From positions 1,674,001 through 1,738,000 of the forward strand of contig JAWQEG010000717.1 of NCBI GenBank assembly GCA_033782935.1: a stretch of DNA of 64,000 bases, in the 5' to 3' direction. The notes beneath the pieces were generated by a model. The model did no database searches and was not told where the DNA came from. It worked only from the letters and a program-made list of their open reading frames with translations. The stretch's first letter is position 1, and each line of letters opens with the position of its first letter. Source of the DNA: Petrolisthes cinctipes. Its lineage: Eukaryota; Arthropoda; Malacostraca; Decapoda; Porcellanidae. Made by a program: the position numbers and the translations under genes. Shown piece after piece: positions 22,201 through 36,900 of this stretch.

Positions 22201-25200
22201 CTCAAAACATGCTAAAAATCTATATTATAGGTGCAAAAGTCTAAATGTGCATGCATCTTCTGTACCCGTTTATATCTCAAATTAAGGCTCAAAACACCCG
22301 AAAATTCGATATTTTTGGGTCCCAGAAGCGATCGGTACATGCCTACTCCGTGTTAGAGTATTATCTTAATACAGGCCCAAAACATGCTGAAAATCGATAT
22401 TTTAGGTGCCCAAAGTCAATATGTGTATGCATCTTCTGTACCCGTTTATATCCCAAATTCAGGCTCAAGACAACAGAAAATTCGATATTTTTGGGTCCCA
22501 GAAGCGATATGTACATGCCTACCCAGTGCTGAAATGTTTTCAAAGTATAGGCTCAAAACATGCTAAAAATCGATATTTTAATTGTCTAAAGTCGATATGT
22601 GCATGCATCTTCTATACCCGTTTATATCTCAAATTTAGGCTGAAAACACCCGAAAATTCGATATTTTTGGGTCCCAGAAGCGATCTGTACATGCCTACTC
22701 CGTGATAGAGTATTTTCAAGATACAGACCCAAAACATGCTCAAAATCGATATTTTGGGTGCCCAAAGTCTATATATGCATGCATCTTCTGTACCCGTTTA
22801 TATCTCAAATTCATTCTCAAAACACCCAAAAATTCGGTATTTTTGGGTCCCAAAAGCGATCTGTACATGCCTACTCAGTGCTAGTATATTTATAAAATAT
22901 TGGCTTAAAACATGCCAAAAATCTATATTATAGGTGCAAAAGTCGATATGTGCATGATTCTTCTGTACCCGTTTATATCTCAAATTCAGGCTCAAAACAC
23001 CCGAAAATTCGACATTTTTGGGTTGCAGAAGCGATCTGTACATGCCTACTCATTGCTTGAATATTTTCTAATTATAGGCCCAAAACATGTTGAAAATCGA
23101 TATTTTAGGTGCAAAAGTCGATATGTGCATGCATCTTCTGTACCCGTTTATATCTCAAATTGAGGCTCAAAACACCCGAAAATTCGATATTTTTGGGTCC
23201 CAGAAGCGATCTGTACATGCCTACTCTGTGTTAGAGTATTTTCAAGATACAGACCCAAAACATGCTCAAAATCGATATTTTGGGTGCCCAAAGTCTATAT
23301 GTGTATGCATCTTCTGTACCCGTTTATATCTCAAATTCAGGCTCAAAACACCCAAAAATTCGGTATTTTTGGGTCCCAAAAGCGATCTGTACATGCCTAC
23401 TCAGTGCTAGTATATTTTTTAAATATTGGCTGAAAACATGCCAAAAATCGATATTATAGGTGCAAAAGTCGATATGTGCATGATTCTTCTCTACCCGTTT
23501 ATATCTCAAATTCAGGCTCAAAACACCCGAAAATTCGATATTTTTGGGTTGCTGAAGCGATCTGTACATGCCTACTCAGTGCTGGAATATTTTCTAATTA
23601 TAGGCCCAAAACATGTTAAAAATCGATATTTTAGGTGCAAAAGTCGATATGTGCATGCATCTTCTGTACCCGTTTATATCTCAAATTCAGGCTCAAAACA
23701 CCCGAAAATTCGATTTTTTTGGGTCCCAGAAGCGATCAGTACATGCCTACTCCGTGTTAGAGTATTTTCAAAATACAGGCCCAAAACATGCTGAAAATCG
23801 ATATTTTCGGTGCCCAAAGTCAATATGTGTATGCATCTTCTGTACCCGTTTATATCCCAATTTCAGGCTCAAAACACCCGGAAATTCGATATTTTTGGGT
23901 CGCAGAAGCGATCTGTACATGCCTACTCAGTGATAGAATATTTTCAAAATATAGGCCCAAAACATGCTAAAAATCGATATTTTAAGTGTCCAAAGTCGAT
24001 ATGTGCATGCATCTTCTGTACCCGTTTATATCTTAACTTCAGGCTCAAAACACTCGAAAATTCCATATATTCGTGTCCCAGAAGTGAACAGTACATGCCT
24101 ACTCAGTGTTAAAGTATTTTCAGAATACAGGCCCAAAACATGCTGAAAATTGATATTTTGTGTGCCCAAAGTCTATATGTGTATGCATCTTCAGTACCTG
24201 TGTATATCTCAAATTCTGGCTCAAAACACCCGAAAATTCGATATTTTTTGGTCCCAGAAGCGATCTGTACATGCCTACTTCGAGTTAGAGCCTTTTCAAG
24301 ATAAAGGCCCAAAACATGCTAAAAATCGATATTTTAGGTGCCCAAAGTCGATATGTGCAAGAATCTTCTGTACCCGTTTATATCTCAAATTCAGGCTGAA
24401 AACACCCGAAAATTCGATATTTTTTGGTCCCAAAAGCGATATGTACATGCCTACTCAGTGCTTGAATGTTTTCAAAATATTATCCCCAAAACATACCAAA
24501 AATCGATATTATAGGTGCAAAAGTCGATATGCGCATAATTCTTCTGTACCCGTTTATATCTCAAATTTAGGCTTAAAACACCCGAAAATTCGACATTTTG
24601 GGTCCTAGAAGCGATCTGTACATGCCTACTCAGTGCTAGAATATTTTCTAATTATAGGCCCAAAACATGTGAAAAATCGAAATTTTAGGTGCAAAAGTCG
24701 ATATGTGCATGCATCTTCTGTACCCGTTTATATCTCAAATTCAGGCCAAAACACCCGAAAATTCGATATTTTTGCGTCCCAGAAGCGATCTGTACATGCC
24801 TACACAGTGCTAGAATGTTTTCAAAATATAGGCTCAAAACATGCTAAAAAACGATATTATAGGTGCAAAAGTCTAAATGTGCATGCATCTTCTGTACCCG
24901 TTTATATCTCAAATTCAGGCTCAAAACACCCAAAAATTCGGTATTTTTTGGTCCCAGAATCGATCTGTACATGCCTACTCCGTGTTAGAGTATTTTTGAG
25001 ATACAGGCCCAAAACATGCTTAAAATCGATATTTTGGGTGCGCAAAGTCGATATGTGCATGCATCTTCTGTACCCGTTTATATCTCAAATTCAAGCTCAA
25101 AACACCAAAAAATTCGATATTTTTATGTTCCAGAAGCGATCTGTACATGACTACTCCGTGTTAGAGTATTTTCGAAATTCAGGCCGAAAACATGCTGAAA

Positions 25201-28200
25201 TTCGATATTTTATGTGCTCAAAGTCAATATATGTATGCATCTTCTGTACCCGTTTATATCCCAAATTCAGGCTCAAGACAACAGAAAATTCGATATTTTT
25301 GGGTCCCAGAAGCGATATGTACATGCCTACCCAGTGCTGAAATGTTTTCAAAGTATAGGCTCAATACATGCTAAAAATCGATATTTTAATTGTCTAAAGT
25401 CGATATGTGCATGCATCTTCTATACACGTTTATATCTCAAATTCAGGCTCAAAACACCCGAAAATTCGATATTTTTGGGTTCCAAAAGCGATCTGTACAT
25501 GCCTACTCCGTGTTAGAGTATTTTCAAAATACAGGCCCAAAACATGCTGAAATTCGATATTTTATGTGCTCAAAGTCAATATATGTATGCATCTTCTCTA
25601 CCCGTTTATATCCCAGATTCAGGCTCAAGACAACCGAAAATTCGATATTTTTGGGTCCCAGAAGCGATCTGTACATGCTTACTGAGTGCTAGAATATTTT
25701 CAAATTATAGGCCCAAAACATGCTCAAAATCGATATTTTAGGTACCCAAAGTCGATATGTGCATGCATCTTCAGTACCCGTATATATCTTGAATTCAGGC
25801 TCAAAACACCCAAAAATTAAATATTTTTGGGTCCCAGAAGCGATCTGTACATGCCTACTCAGTGCTGGAATGTTTTCAAAATAAAGGCTTAAAACATGCT
25901 CAAAATCGGTATTTTAAGTGTCTAAAGTCCATATGTGCATACATCTTCTGTACCCTTTTATATCTCAAATTCAGGCTGAAAACACCCGAAAATTCGATAT
26001 TTTTGGGTCCCAGAAGCGATCTGTACATGCCTACACCGTGTTAGAGTATTTTCAAAATACAGACACAAATCATGTTGAAAGTCGATATTTTAGGTGCCCA
26101 AAGTCAATATGTGTATGCATCTTCTGTACCCGTTTATATCCCAAATTCAGGCTCAAAACACCCGAAAATTCGATATTTTTTGGTCGCAAAAGCGATCTGT
26201 ACATGCCTACTCCATGTTAGAGTATTTTAAAAATATAGACCCAAAACATGCTCAAAATCAATATTTTGGGTGACCAAAGTCGATATGTGAATGCATCTTC
26301 TGTACCCGTTTATATCTCAAATTCAGGCTATAAACACCCTAAAATTCGGTATTTTTGGGTCCCAGAAGCGATCTGTACATGCCTACTCCTTGCTAGTATG
26401 TTTTCAAGATACAGACCCAAAACATGCTAAAAATCGATATTTTAGGTACAAAAAGTCTATATATGAATGCATCTTCAGTACCCGTTTATATCTTAAATTG
26501 AGGCTCAAATCACCCGAAAATTCGATATTTTTTGGTCCCAGAAGCAATCTGTACATACCTAGTCAGTGCTAGAATGTTTTTAAAATATAGGCTTAAAACA
26601 TGCTAAAAATCGATATTATAGGTGCAAAAGTCTAAATGTGCATGCATCTTCTGTACCCGTTTTATCTCAAATTCAGGTTCAAAACACCCGAAAATTCGAT
26701 ATTTTTTGGTCCCAGAAGCTATCTGTACATGCCTACTCCGTGTTAGAGTATTATCTAAATACGGCCCAAAACATGCTGAAAATCGATATTTTAGGTGCCC
26801 AAAGTCAATATGTGTATGCATCTTCTTTACCCATTTATATCCCAAATTCAGGCTCAAAACACCCGAAAATTCGATATATATTGGTCGCATAAGCGATCTG
26901 TACATGCCTCATTAGTGCTAGAATATTTTCAAAATATAGGCCCAAAACATGCTAAAAATCGATATTTCGGGTGCCAAAAGTCTATATGTGCAGGCATCTT
27001 CTGTACCCGTTTATATCTTAAATTCAGGCTCAAAACACTCGGAAATTCGATATATATGTGTCCCAGAAGTGATCTGTAAATGCCTAGTCCGTGTTAGAGT
27101 ATTTTCAGAATACATGCCCAAAACATGCTCAAAATCGATATTTTGGGTGCCCAAAGTTTATATGTGCATGCATCTTCTTTACCCGTTTATATCTCAAATT
27201 TAGGCTCAAAACACCCGAAAATTCGGAATTTATTGGTCGCAGAATGGATCTGTACATGCCTACTTTTTCCAAGTATGTTTTCAAGATGCAGACCCAAAAC
27301 ATGCTCAAAATCGATATATTAGGTGCAAAAAGTCAATATGTGCATGCATCTTCAGTACCCGTTAATATCTCAAATTCAGGCTCAAAACACCCGAAAATTC
27401 GATATTTTTGGGTCCCAAAAGCGATTTGTACATGCCTACTCTGTGTTAGAGTATTTTAAAGATACAGAAACAAAACATGCTCAAAATCGATATTTTGGGT
27501 GCCCAAAGTCTATAATTATGTGCATGCATCTTCTGTACCCGTTTATATCTCAAATTCTGGCTCAAAACACCCAAAAATTCGGTATTTTTGGGTCCCAAAA
27601 GCGATCTGTACATGCCTACTCAGTGCTAGTATATTTTTAAAATATTGGCTTAATACATGCCAAAAATCGATATTATAGGTGCAAAAGTCGATATGTGCAT
27701 GATTCTTCTGTACCCGTTTATATCTCAAATTCAGGCTCAAAACACCTAAAAATTCGGTATTTTTGGGTCCCAAATACGATCTGTACATGCCTACTCAGTG
27801 CTAGTATATTTTTAAAATATTGGCCCAAAACATGCCAAAAATCGATATTATAGGTGCAAAAGTCGATATGTGCATGATTCTTCTCTAAACGTTTATATCT
27901 CAAATTCAGGCTCAAAACACCCGAAAATTCGACATTTTTGGGTCCCAGAAGCGATCTGCACATGCCTACTCAGTGCTAGAATATTTTCTAAGTATAGGCC
28001 TAAAACATGTTAAAAATCGATATTTTAGGTGCAAAAGTCGATATGTGCATGCATCTTCTGTACCCGTTTATATCTCAAATTCAGGCTCAAAACACCCGAA
28101 AACTCGGTTTTTTTGGGACCCAGAAGCGATCAGAACATGCCTACTCCGTGTTAGAGTATTTTCAAAATACAGGCCCAAAACATGCTGAAAATCGATATTT

Positions 28201-28357
28201 TCGGTGCCCAAAGTCAATATGTGTATGCATCTTCTGTACCCGTTTATATCCCAATTTCAGGCTCAAAACACCCGGAAATTCGATATTTTTGGGTCGCAGA
28301 AGCGATCTGTACATGCCTACTCAGTGATAGAATATTTTCAAAATATAGGCCCAAAAC
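22200..28357. repeat. Satellite zone with one-base-short variant monomers
   Basis: Many monomers here carry GGTGCAAAAGTCGATATG, one base shorter than the usual GGTGCCCAAAGTCGATATG, giving 175-bp units. Another marker is GTGCATGATTCTTCT. A stretch at 23,600-24,100 recurs at 28,000-28,490 and 33,090-33,530. One-base indels in neighbouring units shift the frame back and produce the longest chance open frame in the satellite (24,633-25,340), which has no gene-like feature. Confidence 0.8.
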
Positions 28358-31300
28358 ATGCTAATAATCGATATTTTAAGTGTCCATAGTCGATATGTGC
28401 ATGCATCTTCTGTACCCGTTTATATCTTAAATTCAGGCTCAAAACACTCGAAAATTCCATATATTCGTGTCCCAGAAGCGAACTGTACATGCCTACTCCG
28501 TGTTAAAGTATTTTCAGAATACAGGCCCAAAACATGCTCAAAATCGATATTTTGTGTGCCCAAAGTCTATATGTGCATGCATCTTCTGTACCCGTTTTTA
28601 TCTGAAATTTAAGCTCAAAACACCTGAAAATTCGGTATTTTTGGGTCCCAGAATCGATCTGTACATGAATACTTCTTGCTAGTATGTTTTCAAGATGCAG
28701 ACCCAAAACATGCTTAAAATCGATATTTTAGGTGCAAAAAGTCAATATGTGTATGCATCTTCAGTACCCGTTTATATCTCAAATTTAGGCTGAAAACACC
28801 CGAAAATTCGATATTTTTGGGTCCAAAAAGCGATCTGTACATGCCTACTCCTTGTTAGTATGTTTTCAAGATACAGACCCAAAACATGCTCAAAAATCGA
28901 TAATTTAGGTACAAAAAGTCGATATATGCATGCATCTTCAGTACCCGTTTATATCTCAAATTAAGGCTCAAAACACCCAAAAATTCGATATTTTTGGGTC
29001 CCAGAAGCGATTTGTACATGCCTACTCAGTGCTAGAATGTTTTCAAAATATAGGCTTAAAACATGCTAAAAATCGATATTATAGGTGCAAAACTCGATAT
29101 GTGCATGATTCTTCTGTACCCGTTTATATCTCAAATTCAGGCTCAAAATACCCAAAAATTCGTTATTTTTGGGTCCCAAATACGATCTGTACATGCCTAC
29201 TCAGTGCTAGTATATTTTTAAAATATTGGCCCAAAACATGCCAAAAATCGATATTATAGGTGCAAAAGTCGATATGTGCATTCATCTTCTCTACCCGTTT
29301 ATATCTCAAATTCAGGCTCAAAACACCCGAAAATTCGACATTTTTAGGTTGCAGAAGCGATCTGTACATGCCTAATCAGTGCTAGAATATTTTCTAATTA
29401 TAGGCCCAAAACATGTTAAAAATCGATATTTTAGGTGCAAAAGTCGATATGTGCATGCATCTTCTGTACCCGTTTATATCTCAAATTCAGGCTCAAAACA
29501 CCCGGAAATTCGATATTTTTGTGTCACAGAAGCGATCTGTACATGCCTACTCAGTAATAGAATATTTTCAAAATATAGGCCTAAAACATGCTAAAAATCG
29601 ATATTTTAAGTGTCCAAAGTCGATATGTGCATGCATCTTCTGTACCCGTTTATATCTTAAATTCAGGCTCAAAACACTCGAAAATTCCATATATTCGTGT
29701 CCCAGAAGCGAACTGTACATGCCTACTCCGTGTTAAAGTATTTTCAGAATACAGGCCCAAAACATGCTCAAAATCGATATTTTGTGTGCCCAAAGTCTAT
29801 ATGTGCATGCATCTTCTGTACCCGTTTTTATCTGAAATTTAAGCTCAAAATACCTGAAAATTCGGTATTTTTGGGTCCCAGAATCGATCTGTACATGAAT
29901 ACTTCTTGCTAGTATGTTTTCAAGATGCAGACCCAAAACATGCTTAAAATCGATATTTTAGGTGCAAAAAGTCAATATGTGTATGCATCTTCAGTACCCG
30001 TTTATATCTCAAATTTAGGCTGAAAACACCCGAAAATTCGATATTTTTGGGTCCCAAAAGCGATCTGTACATGCCTACTCCTTGTTAGTATGTTTTCAAG
30101 ATACAGACCCAAAACATGCTCAAAAATCGATAATTTAGGTACAAAAAGTCGATATATGCATGCATCTTCAGTACCCGTTTATATCTCAAATTAAGGCTCA
30201 AAACACCCAAAAATTCCATGTTTTTGGGTCCCAGAAGCGATCTGTACATGCCTACTTAGAGCTATAATATTATCAAAATATAGGCTCAAAACATGCTAAA
30301 AATCGATATTTTAGGTGCCCAAAGTCAATATGTGCAAATATCTTCTGTACCCGCTTATATCCCAAATTTAGGCTGAAAACACCCAAAAATTCGATATTTT
30401 TGGGTCCCAGAAGCGATCTGTACATGCCTACTCAGTGCTAGTATATTTTTTAAATATTGGCCCAAAACATGCCAAAAATCGATATTATAGGTGCAAAAGT
30501 CGATATGTGCATGATTCTTCTCTACCCGTTTATATCTCAAATTCAGGCTCAAAACACCCGAAAATTCGACATTTTTGAGTTGCAGAAGCGATCTGTACAT
30601 GCCTACTCAGTGCTAGAATATTTTCTAATTATAGGCCCAAAACATGTTAAAAATCGATATTTTAGGTGCAAAAGTCGATATGTGCATTCATCTTCTCTAC
30701 CCGTTTATATCTCAAATTCAGGCTCAAAACACCAGGAAATTCGACATTTTTGGGTTGCAGAAGCGATCAGAGCCTGCCTACTCAGTGCTAGAATATTTTC
30801 TAATTATAGGCCCAAAACATGTTAAAAATCGATATTTTAGGTGCAAAAGTCGATATGTGCATGCATCTTCTGTACCCGTTTATATCTTAAATTCAGGCTC
30901 ATAACACTCGAAAATTCCATATATTCGTGTCTCAGAAGCGAACTGTACATGCCTACTCCGTGTTAAAGTATTTTCAGAATACAGGCCCAAAACATGCTCA
31001 AAATCGATATTTTGTGTGCCCAAAGTCTATATGTGCATGCATCTTCTGTACCCGTTTTTATCTGAAAATTAAGCTCAAAACACCTGAAAATTCGGTATTT
31101 TTGGGTCCCAGAATCGATCTGTACATGAATACTTCTTGCTAGTATGTTTTCAAGATGCAGACCCAAAACATGCTTAAAATCGATATTTTAGGTGCAAAAA
31201 GTCAATATGTGTATGCATCTTCAGTACCCGTTTATATCTCAAATTCAGGCTCAAAATACCCGGAAATTCGATATTTTTTGGTCGCAGAAGCGATCTGTAC

Positions 31301-33280
31301 ATGCCTACTTAGAGCTATAATATTTTCAAAATATAGGCTCAAAACATGCTAAAAATCGATATTTTAGGTGCCAAAAGTCTATATGTGCAAATATCTTCTG
31401 TACCCGTTTATATCTCAAATTTAGGCTGAAAACACCCAAAAATTCGATATTTTTGGGTCCCAGAAGCGATCTGTACATGCCTACTCAGTGCTAGAATGTT
31501 TTCAAAATATAGGCTTAAAATATGCTAAAAATCGATATTATAGGTGCAAAAGTCGATATGTGCATGATTCTTTTGTACCCGTTTATATCTCAAATTCAGG
31601 CTCAAAACACCCAAAATTTCGTTATTTTTGGGTCCCAAATACGATCTGTACATGCCTACTCAGTGCTAGTATATTTTTAAAATATTGGCCCAAAACATGC
31701 CAAAAATCGATATTATAGGTGCAAAAGTCGATATGTGCATGATTCTTCTCTACCCGTTTATATCTCAAATTCAGGCTCAAAACACCCGAAAATTCGACAT
31801 TTTTGGGTTGCAGAAGCGATGAGAGCATGCCTACTTAGTGCTAGAATATTTTCTAATTATAGGCCCAAAACATGTTAAAAATCGATATTTTAGGTGCAAA
31901 AGTCGATATGTGCATGCATCTTCTGTACCCGTTTATATCTCAAATTCAGGCTCAAAACACCCGGAAATTCGATATTTTTGGGTCGCAGAAGCGATCTGTA
32001 CATGCCTACTCAGTGATAGAATATATTCAAAATATAGGCCCAAAACATGCTAAAAATCGATATTTTAAGTGTCCGAAGTCGATATGTGCATGCATCTTCT
32101 GTACCCGTTTATATCTTAAATTCAGGCTCAAAACACTCGAAAATTCCATATATTCGTGTCCCAGAAGCGAACTGTACATGCCTACTCCGTGTTAAAGTAT
32201 TTTCAGAATACAGGCCCAAAACATGCTCAAAATCGATATTTTGTGTGCCCAAAGTCTATATGTGCATGCATCTTCTGTACCCGTTTTTATCTGAAATTTA
32301 AGCTCAAAACACCTGAAAATTCGGTATTTTTGGGTCCCAGAATCGATCTGTACATGAATACTTCTTGCTAGTATGTTTTCAAGATGCAGACCCAAAACAT
32401 GCTTAAAATCGATATTTTAGGTGCAAAAAGTCAATATGTGTATGCATCTTCAGTACCCGTTTATATCTCAAATTCAGGCTCAAAATACCCGGAAATTCGA
32501 TATTTTTTGGTCGCAGAAGCGATCTGTACATGCCTACTTTTAGCTATAATATTTTCAAAATATAGGCTCAAAACATGCTAAAAATCGATATTTTAGGTGC
32601 CCAAAGTCTATATGTGCAAATATCTTATGTACCCGTTTATATCTCAAATTTAGGCTGAAAACACCCAAAAATTCGATATTTTTGGGTCCCAGAAGCGATC
32701 TGTACATGCCTACTCAGTGTTAGAATGTTTTCAAAATATAGGCTTAAAATATGCTAAAAATCGATATTATAGGTACAAAAGTCGATATGTGCATGATTCT
32801 TCTGTACCCGTTTATATCTCAAATTCAGGCTCAAAACACCCAAAATTTCGTTATTTTTGGGTCCCAAATACGATCTGTACATGCCTACTCAGTGCTAGTA
32901 TATTTTTAAAATATTGGCCCAAAACATGCCAAAAATCGATATTATAGGTGCAAAAGTCGATATGTGCATGATTCTTCTCTACCCGTTTATATCTCAAATT
33001 CAGGCTCAAAACACCCGAAAATTCGATATTTTTGGGTTGCAGAAGCGATCTGTACATGCCTACTCAGTGCTAGAATATTTTCTAATTATAGGCCCAAAAC
33101 TTGTTAAAAATCGATATTTTAGGTGCAAAAGTCGATATGTGCATGCATCTTCTGTACCCGTTTATATCTCAAATTCAGGCTCAAAACACCCGAAAATTCG
33201 GTTTTTTTGGGACCCAGAAGCGATCAGAACATGCCTACTCCGTGTTAGAGTATTTTCAAAATACAGGCCCAAAACATGCT
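28358..33280. repeat. Seven-monomer higher-order repeat, four copies (1,229-1,230 bp)
   Basis: Copies start near 28,358, 29,588, 30,818 and 32,047. Each has the same order of variant monomers, marked by ACTCGAAAATTCCATATATTC, then CCCGTTTTTATCTG, then GAATACTTCTTGCTAG. Seven 176-bp units would be 1,232 bp; the 2-3 bp shortfall comes from the GGTGCAAAAGTCG variant units. Copies match each other far better than neighbouring monomers do, which defines a higher-order repeat. Copy 3 is locally mixed at its start. Confidence 0.85.
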
Positions 33281-33949
33281 GAAAATCGATATTTTCGGTG
33301 CCCAAAGTCAATATGTGTATGCATCTTCTGTACCCGTTTATATCCCAATTTCAGGCTCAAAACACCCGGAAATTCGATATTTTTGGGTCGCAGAAGCGAT
33401 CTGTACATGCCTACTCAGTGATAGAATATTTTCAAAATATAGGCCCAAAACATGCTAAAAATCGATATTTTAAGTGTCCAAAGTCGATATGTGCATGCAT
33501 CTTCAGTACCCGTTTATATCTTAAATTCAGGCTCAAAACACTCGAAAATTCGGTATTTTTGGGTCCCAGAATCGATCTGTACATGAATACTTCTTGCTAG
33601 TATGTTTTCAAGATGCAGACCCAAAACATGCTCAAAATCGATATTTTAAGTACAAAAAGTCGATATATGCATGCATCTTCAGTACCCGTTTATATCTCAA
33701 TTTAATGATCAAAACACCCAAAATTTCGATATTTTTGGGTCCCAGAAGCGATCTGTACATGCCTACTTAGTGCTAGAATGTTTTCAAAATATAGGCTTAA
33801 AACATGCTAAAAATTGATATTATAGGTGCAAAAGTCTATATGTGCATGCATCTTTTGTATCTGTTTTATCTCAAATTCAGGCTCAAAACACCCGAAAATT
33901 CGATATTTTTGTGTCCCAGAAGCGATCTGTACATGACTACGCCGTGTTA

Positions 33950-36900
33950 GAGTATTATCTAAATACAGGCCCAAAACATGCTGAAAATCGATATTTTAGG
34001 TGCCCAAAGTCAATATGTGTATGCATCTTCTGTACCCATTTATATCCCAAATTCAGGCTCAAAACACCCGAAAATTTGATATTTTTTGGTAGCAGAAGCA
34101 ATCTGTACATGCCTCATTAGTGCTAGAATATTTTCAAAATATAGGCCCAAAACATGCTAAAAATCGATATTTTGGGTGCCAAAAGTCTATATGTGCAGGC
34201 ATCTTCTGTACCCGTTTATATCTTAAATTCAGGCTCAAAACACTCGAAAATTCGATGAATATGTGTCCCAGATGCGTTCTGAACATGCCTACTCCGTGTT
34301 AGAGTATTTTCAGAATACATGCCCAAAACGTGCTCAAAATCGATATTTTGGGTGCCCAAAGTTTATATGTGCATGCATCTTCTGTACCCGTTTATATCTC
34401 AAATTTAGGCTCAAATCACCCGAAAATTCGGTATTTTTTGGTCCCAGAATCGATCTGTACATGTCTACTTCTTCCAAGTATTTTTTCAAGATGCAGACCC
34501 AAAACAAGCTCAAAATCGATATATTAGGTGCCAAAAGTCAATATGTTCATGCATCCTCAGTACCCGTTTATATCTCAAATTCAGGATCAAAACACCCGAA
34601 AATTCAATATTTTTGGGTCCCAGAAGCGATCTGTACATGCCTACTCAATGCTGGAATGTTTTCAAAATATAGGACCAAACCATGCTAAAAATCGATATTT
34701 TATGTGTCTCAAGTCGATATGTGCATGCATCTTCAGTACCCGTTAATATCTCAAATTCAGGCTCAAAACACCCAAAAATTCGACATTTTTTGGTCCCAGA
34801 AGCTAACTGTACATGCCTACTCTGTGTTAGAGTATTTTCAAGATACAGGCCCAAAACATGCTAATAATCGATATTTTAGGTGCCCAAAGTCGATATGTGC
34901 AAGAATCTTCTGTACCCGTTTATATCTCAAATTAAGTCTCAAAACACCGGAAAATTCGAGATTTTTGAGTCCCAGAAGCGATCTGTACGTGCCTACTCCG
35001 TGTCGGAGTATTTTCAAGATACAGGCCCAAAACATGCTAAAAATCGATATTTTAGGTGCCCAAAGTCGATATGTGCAGGCATCTTCTGTACCCGTTTATA
35101 TCTCAAATTCAGGCTCAAAACACCCGAAAATTCGATATTTTTGGGTCCCGGAAGCGATTTGTACATGCCTACTCAGTGCTAGAATATTTTCTAATTATAG
35201 GCCCAAAACATGGTAAAAATCGAAATTTTAGGTGCAAAAGTTGATATGTGTATGCATCTTCAGTACCCGTTTATATCTCAAATTCAGGATCAAAACACCC
35301 GAAAATTCAATATTTTTGGGTCCCAGAAGCGATCTGTACATGCCTACTCAATGCTGGATGGTTTTCAAAATATAGGACCAAACCATGCTAAAAATCGATA
35401 TTTTAAGTGTCTCAAGTCGATATGTGCATGCATCTTCAGTACCCGTTTATATCTCAAATTAAGGCTCAAAACACCCAAAAATTCGATATTTTTGGGTCCC
35501 AGAAGCGATCTGTACATGTCTACTCAGTGCTAGAATGTTTTCAAAATATAGGCTTAAAACATGCTAAAAATCGATATTATAGGTGCAAAAGTCTATATGT
35601 GCATGCATCTTTTGCACCCGTTTTATCTCAAATTCAGGCTCAAAACACCCGAAAATTCGATATTTTTGGGTACCAGAAGCGATCTCCAAATGCCTACTCC
35701 GTGTTAGAGTATTATCTAAATACAGGCCCAAAACATGCTGAAAATCGATATTTTAGGTGCCCAAAGTCAATATGTGTATGCATCTTCTGTACCCATTTAT
35801 ATCCCAAATTCAGGCTCAAAACACCCGAAAATTTGATATTTTTTGGTAGAAGAAGCGATCTGTACATGCCTCATTAGTGCTAGAATATTTTCAAAATATA
35901 GGCCCAAAACATGCTAAAAATCGATATATTGGGTGCCAAAAGTCTATATGTGCAGGCATCTTCTGTACCCGTTTATATCTTAAATTCAGGCTCAAAACAC
36001 TCGAAAATTCGATATATATGTGTCCCAGATGCGATCTGTACATGCCTACTCCGTGTTAGAGTATTTTCAGAATACATGCACAAAACATGCTCAAAATAGA
36101 TATTTTGGGTGCCCAAAGTATATATGTTCATGCATCTTCTGTACCCGTTTATATCTCAAATTTAGGCTCAAAACACTCGAAAATTCGGTAATTTTAACCG
36201 ATATTTTAGGTGCAAAAAGTCAATATGTGCATGCATCTTCAGTACCCGTTTATATCTCAAATTCAGGATCAAAACACCCGAAAATTCAATATTTTTGGGT
36301 CCCAGAAGCGATTTGTACATGCCTACTCAATGCTGGAATGTTTTCAAAATATAGGACCAAACCATGCTAAAAATCGATATTTTAGGTGCCTAAAGTCGAT
36401 ATGTGCAAGAATCTTCTGTACCTGTTTATATCTCAAATTTAGGCTGAAAACACCGGAAAATTCGATATTATTGGGTCCCAGAAGCGATCTGTACATGCCT
36501 ACTCCGTGTTGGAGTATTTTCAAGATACAGGCCCAAAACATGCTAAAAATCGATATTTTAGGTGCCCAAAGTCGAAATGTGAAGGCATCTTCTGTACCCG
36601 TTTATATCTCAAATTCAGGCTCAAAACACCCGAAAATTCGATATTTTTGGGTCCCGGAAGCGATCTGTACATGCCTACTCAGTGCTAGAATATTTTCTAA
36701 TTATAGGCCCAAAACATGGTAAAAATCGAAATTTTAGGTGCAAAAGTTGATATGTGTATGCATCTTCTGTACGCGTTTATATCCCAAATTCAGGCTCAAA
36801 ACACCCGAAAATTCGATATTTTTTGGTCGCTGAAGCGATCTGTACATGCCTACTTAATGCTAGAATATTTTCAAAATATAGGCCCAAAACATGCTAAAAA

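Noticed and set aside
22361..22543. Minus-strand open frames in the satellite (also 24,109-24,312, 28,503-28,706 and similar)
   Set aside because: They recur with the monomer or the higher-order repeat and have no independent start context or domain.
24633..25340. 235-codon open frame, the longest in the satellite
   Set aside because: It spans four monomers and exists only because one-base indels in neighbouring units restore frame. It encodes the same repeat translation as elsewhere.
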